NCBI GenBank assembly: GCA_029562645.1
Contig: JAKQUI010000048.1
Coordinates: forward strand, 310,001-374,000
DNA length: 64,000 bases
Direction of reading: 5' to 3'
Source: Spirochaetota bacterium
GTDB taxonomy: Bacteria > Spirochaetota > UBA4802 > JAKQUI01
In this document: positions 61,637 through 64,000 of the stretch, piece by piece
Layout of the letters: every line of letters starts with the position of its first letter
How positions within the stretch are numbered: the first letter of the stretch is position 1
The notes under the pieces: generated by a model
Told to the model about the DNA's origin: nothing
Database searches by the model: none
What the model saw: the letters and a program-made list of their open reading frames with translations, nothing else
Position numbers and translations under genes: made by a program

Positions 61637-63892
61637 TCAAAACCGATATACGACCGCGAGCCGACCGCGATTGGTTGTCGGATCAAACTGTATGTCGAAC
61701 CCGATCTTCTGGAGGGATTGCTCCTCCTTCTCGAGCTCGACGATCGCTCCCTTGTTTATGTAGTCCCAGACGAAAAAGAACACCCCCACGCCCAGGAACA
61801 CGCCGCCGGCGGTGTAGCAATAGATCGAGTAGTTGTAATTTCGCTCGTAATCCTTGTAGATGGCGTCCAGCTTGGACTGGTAGTCGCCGCGGCTCTCATT
61901 GTGCCACGCCACAAGATTGGTTCCCTGATAATAGCTCAGGGTGTCGTCGTACTTTTTCTTCTCCTTGTTGGCCTCCAGCGTGTAGAACACGCCGCCGCCG
62001 AAGCTCGCCGCCGACAATCCCCAGAAAATATACGCGGGAATTCTGAAATTGAGGCCCCGCCGGTATTTGAGTTCCTCGCGGACCTCCTCGAGTCGAGAAC
62101 GATAATCGCCGCCGTAGGCATGCTCATGCCCCTCCCAGGATACGACCGATATCTCCACCCGGCGGTTCATGCGGCGAGCGAAATCGGTGCTGCCCTTGAT
62201 GATGCTCTTCTTCTGCCCATAGGCCTGTACGTTGAGGCGCTTGGCGTTAATTCCGGCAGAAACGAGGTTGTCGATGACGGCCGCGATTCGCGTTTTCGAT
62301 ATGGACATGTTTTGATCGTCGGATCCGAGATCGTCCGAATGCCCACTCAGTTCGAACTGGATGTGCGGATTGTCTTTCAAAATGCGAATGAGCGATATAA
62401 GTTTACGCTGCTCCGATGGGTCGATCTGGGCGCTATTGAAGGCGAAATTGATCACATATTGGATGCGCATCCCCTTATAGATGAGCGGCAGGTCGAAATC
62501 CTTGTAGAAGAGCGCGCTCCCCTTTCCTGCATCCACATCGACCGAACTGACCAGGTAACCGATGCTGATAGGGCTAATGGTGAAATCCTTCCCATACGGG
62601 ATCATCAGCGAGAAACGGCCGTCCGGGAAGCTTTCAACCGACGCGAATTCCCCCTCATTGCCATCGACCTTGATCGCGACGGCGCGGTTGGTCTTTTTGT
62701 CCGAAAACTTCACGGTCCCATACACGAACCGCGTCGCGTGGGCCGCGGTTTTATCCTGCAACGGCACCTGTATGATGCGCCCGGAAATGGAGCGATATAC
62801 CCTCGCTCCGGCGAGGTCGATGGAGAATTGCTCGGCCTGGTCCATCGCATCATTCACCGGCATCCCAAGGTTGGTCGGGGAATAACCCGAATCCGCCAGA
62901 TTGATATGGAAGAGATCGTAGCCGCCGAATCCCGAATGCCCGTTTGACGAGAAATACAGGCTCTTCATGTCCGGATGCAAAAACGGATAGAGCTCATTGC
63001 CTTCGGAGTTGATTGCCGAACCGACATTGACCGGATCCGTCCACTTCCCGTTCGCGAAGGTGCACAGATAAATGTCGAATCCGCCCGAGCCCCCATCGCG
63101 GTCCGATGAAAAAAGGAAATTCTGGCCGTCCATGCTGATGAAGGGGCAGATGCTATTCGAAGACTTTCGGGTGAGCAACCGGTCCTGCAGCTCCTTTGCG
63201 ATCACTGGATGATCCGCAGAGGAGACCTTGATCACGTAGCGGCCCTCGATGAATACGGATACCGCCGAAAGCTTCGGGAAGATGGATGTCGTCACGCCGA
63301 GGACCCGACCATCATTGGGAACGCTCATCAACACCGTGCGCTTTCCAGACTTCATCTGCGCCTCGACGAGATCGTTCCCCTGCATGAAGACCGCGGTTCC
63401 GGCATCGGGTAGATATATCGCGTGCCGGGAGGCCGATGGCGCGGCGAACGTCTTCACGTACTCGCGTCCGTGGATTTTCTTGATTGCGTCGCTGTTCTTG
63501 ATCGACGCCTCCAGCCATGCGGCCTGCGCCTTCATCGCGCCGGAAAGAGAACCCCCCGCCGCCTGCTTCAATGCGCTGAGCGATTCCTGGTATTCGTACC
63601 GTGCGGCGAGAATGGCCGACTGCATCAGCTGTGCCTGTGACGCGTACTTCCCGCTCATCGCCTTCTGTACCGAATCACGCGATGCGTCGAGTTTTCCCTG
63701 CAGCAGATTTCTGCGCGCATCGACGAAGTGCGAGTCTGAATTAATATCGTCGCCGGGATACTGTCCGCGAATAACGCGCTCCACCTGTTCGAGTGGAGTC
63801 CCGCCATTTTTTTTCTGGGCGGACACCTCGCTGATGAACTGCCCCATCAGGAATGGTATTATCGCGAAGAGTAATATGTGCTTATTGGTCAT
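61637..63892 (-). CDS. PD40 beta-propeller and OmpA-domain envelope protein with unusual C-terminal extension
   Basis: A 751-residue protein. The signal peptide (about 1-25) ends SEVSA. A helical repeat region (about 30-130) is followed by PD40/WD40-like blades (FLFSSDRDGGSGGFDIYLCT; LYFSSNGHSGFGGYDLFHIN) and a carboxypeptidase-like beta domain (FVYGTVKFSDKKTNRAVAIK). The OmpA domain lies at about 474-588 (YVINFAFNSAQIDPSEQRKL; LSGHSDDLGSDDQNMSISKT) and should bind peptidoglycan. Unusually, about 160 residues follow it, with two hydrophobic segments (near 618-638 and 690-712) and an end pattern GRLAVVYRF. PD40-OmpA proteins in Bacteroidetes belong to the gliding/T9SS machinery (PorE); no other such gene is here. 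ATG 63892 follows AGAAG. Confidence 0.88.
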   Translation of the reverse strand: MTNKHILLFAIIPFLMGQFISEVSAQKKNGGTPLEQVERVIRGQYPGDDINSDSHFVDARRNLLQGKLDASRDSVQKAMSGKYASQAQLMQSAILAARYEYQESLSALKQAAGGSLSGAMKAQAAWLEASIKNSDAIKKIHGREYVKTFAAPSASRHAIYLPDAGTAVFMQGNDLVEAQMKSGKRTVLMSVPNDGRVLGVTTSIFPKLSAVSVFIEGRYVIKVSSADHPVIAKELQDRLLTRKSSNSICPFISMDGQNFLFSSDRDGGSGGFDIYLCTFANGKWTDPVNVGSAINSEGNELYPFLHPDMKSLYFSSNGHSGFGGYDLFHINLADSGYSPTNLGMPVNDAMDQAEQFSIDLAGARVYRSISGRIIQVPLQDKTAAHATRFVYGTVKFSDKKTNRAVAIKVDGNEGEFASVESFPDGRFSLMIPYGKDFTISPISIGYLVSSVDVDAGKGSALFYKDFDLPLIYKGMRIQYVINFAFNSAQIDPSEQRKLISLIRILKDNPHIQFELSGHSDDLGSDDQNMSISKTRIAAVIDNLVSAGINAKRLNVQAYGQKKSIIKGSTDFARRMNRRVEISVVSWEGHEHAYGGDYRSRLEEVREELKYRRGLNFRIPAYIFWGLSAASFGGGVFYTLEANKEKKKYDDTLSYYQGTNLVAWHNESRGDYQSKLDAIYKDYERNYNYSIYCYTAGGVFLGVGVFFFVWDYINKGAIVELEKEEQSLQKIGFDIQFDPTTNRGRLAVVYRF

Positions 63893-63970
63893 AAAATATC
63901 TTCTCATTAAAATCTGACTGGACGGTTATAGTTGTTTTGATGTTATTTTTAATCAACTAAAAAAATAAAA

Positions 63971-64000
63971 AGGCTGTCAACGATAATCCGTCGACAGCCT
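63971..64000 (-). terminator. Intrinsic terminator of a minus-strand gene beyond the right edge
   Basis: AGGCTGTC (63971-63978) pairs with GACAGCCT (63993-64000). On the minus strand it is followed by TTTTTATTTTTTT. It must end a gene lying past position 64000. Confidence 0.75.

Noticed and set aside
1-64000. CRISPR arrays, insertion sequences or prophage genes.
   Set aside because: No regularly spaced repeats, transposase motifs or phage structural genes were found on either strand.

Overview
This 64-kb window is chromosomal DNA from a diderm bacterium, very probably a spirochaete (Spirochaetota). The best evidence is at 53.0-60.9 kb. There a 654-residue protein matching the spirochaete-specific cytoplasmic filament protein CfpA lies between a pyruvate-phosphate-dikinase-like gene and a von Willebrand A gene, an order I recall from the Treponema pallidum cfpA region (memory, not searched). 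LolA, an OmpA-type protein, several outer-membrane barrels and a TolC homologue show an outer membrane. NADP isocitrate dehydrogenase and a five-haem cytochrome suggest a respiring, environmental relative rather than a reduced pathogen. Most of the window is GC-rich; the cfpA region is visibly more AT-rich. I see no insertion sequence, prophage or CRISPR array.

Layout. 0-2 kb: tetR-tolC efflux operon with a tandem-repeat operator. 1.9-11.0 kb: minus-strand run of a PP2C phosphatase with membrane domain, RlmN, PBP1A, an M23 peptidase and two CNNM/CBS proteins. 11.2-12.0 kb: small HAMP and zinc-ribbon genes. 12.0-17.7 kb: minus-strand envelope and phospholipid run lolA, rodZ-like, rimO, pgsA, pgpA, multihaem cytochrome, HIT hydrolase. 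18-22 kb: a 62-residue orphan and two consecutive ABC exporter halves. 22.04-22.24 kb: an orphan structured RNA with its own promoter and terminator. 22.3-30.8 kb: crotonase, then adenylate cyclase, FecR-like protein and beta-barrel genes, a phosphodiesterase and a FadL-like porin. 31-38 kb: lepA, HD hydrolase, alpha-glucan phosphorylase, trxB, icd. 38.3-50.0 kb: minus-strand housekeeping genes (ECF sigma/anti-sigma pair, tyrS, ispF, STAS, recJ, RNase H, zinc ribbon, Nif3, queA, SpoIID, Xer recombinase). 50.3-50.6 kb: tRNA-Thr and tRNA-Tyr. 50.6-53 kb: DUF1858, ThiF/MoeB, thiolase. 53-61 kb: filament locus. 61-64 kb: DUF1566 lipoprotein and a PD40-OmpA protein.

The best candidates for something undescribed are: (1) the filament neighbourhood, where CfpA sits beside a dikinase with a decayed ATP-grasp half, an unknown 306-residue protein, a periplasmic VWA protein with a cytoplasmic degenerate FHA-like domain, and an unknown 244-residue protein; (2) the free-standing RNA at 22.07-22.24 kb; (3) an adenylate cyclase whose N-terminus looks like a dual-specificity phosphatase without its catalytic Cys and Arg. 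All family calls come from reading motifs by eye; no database search was run.
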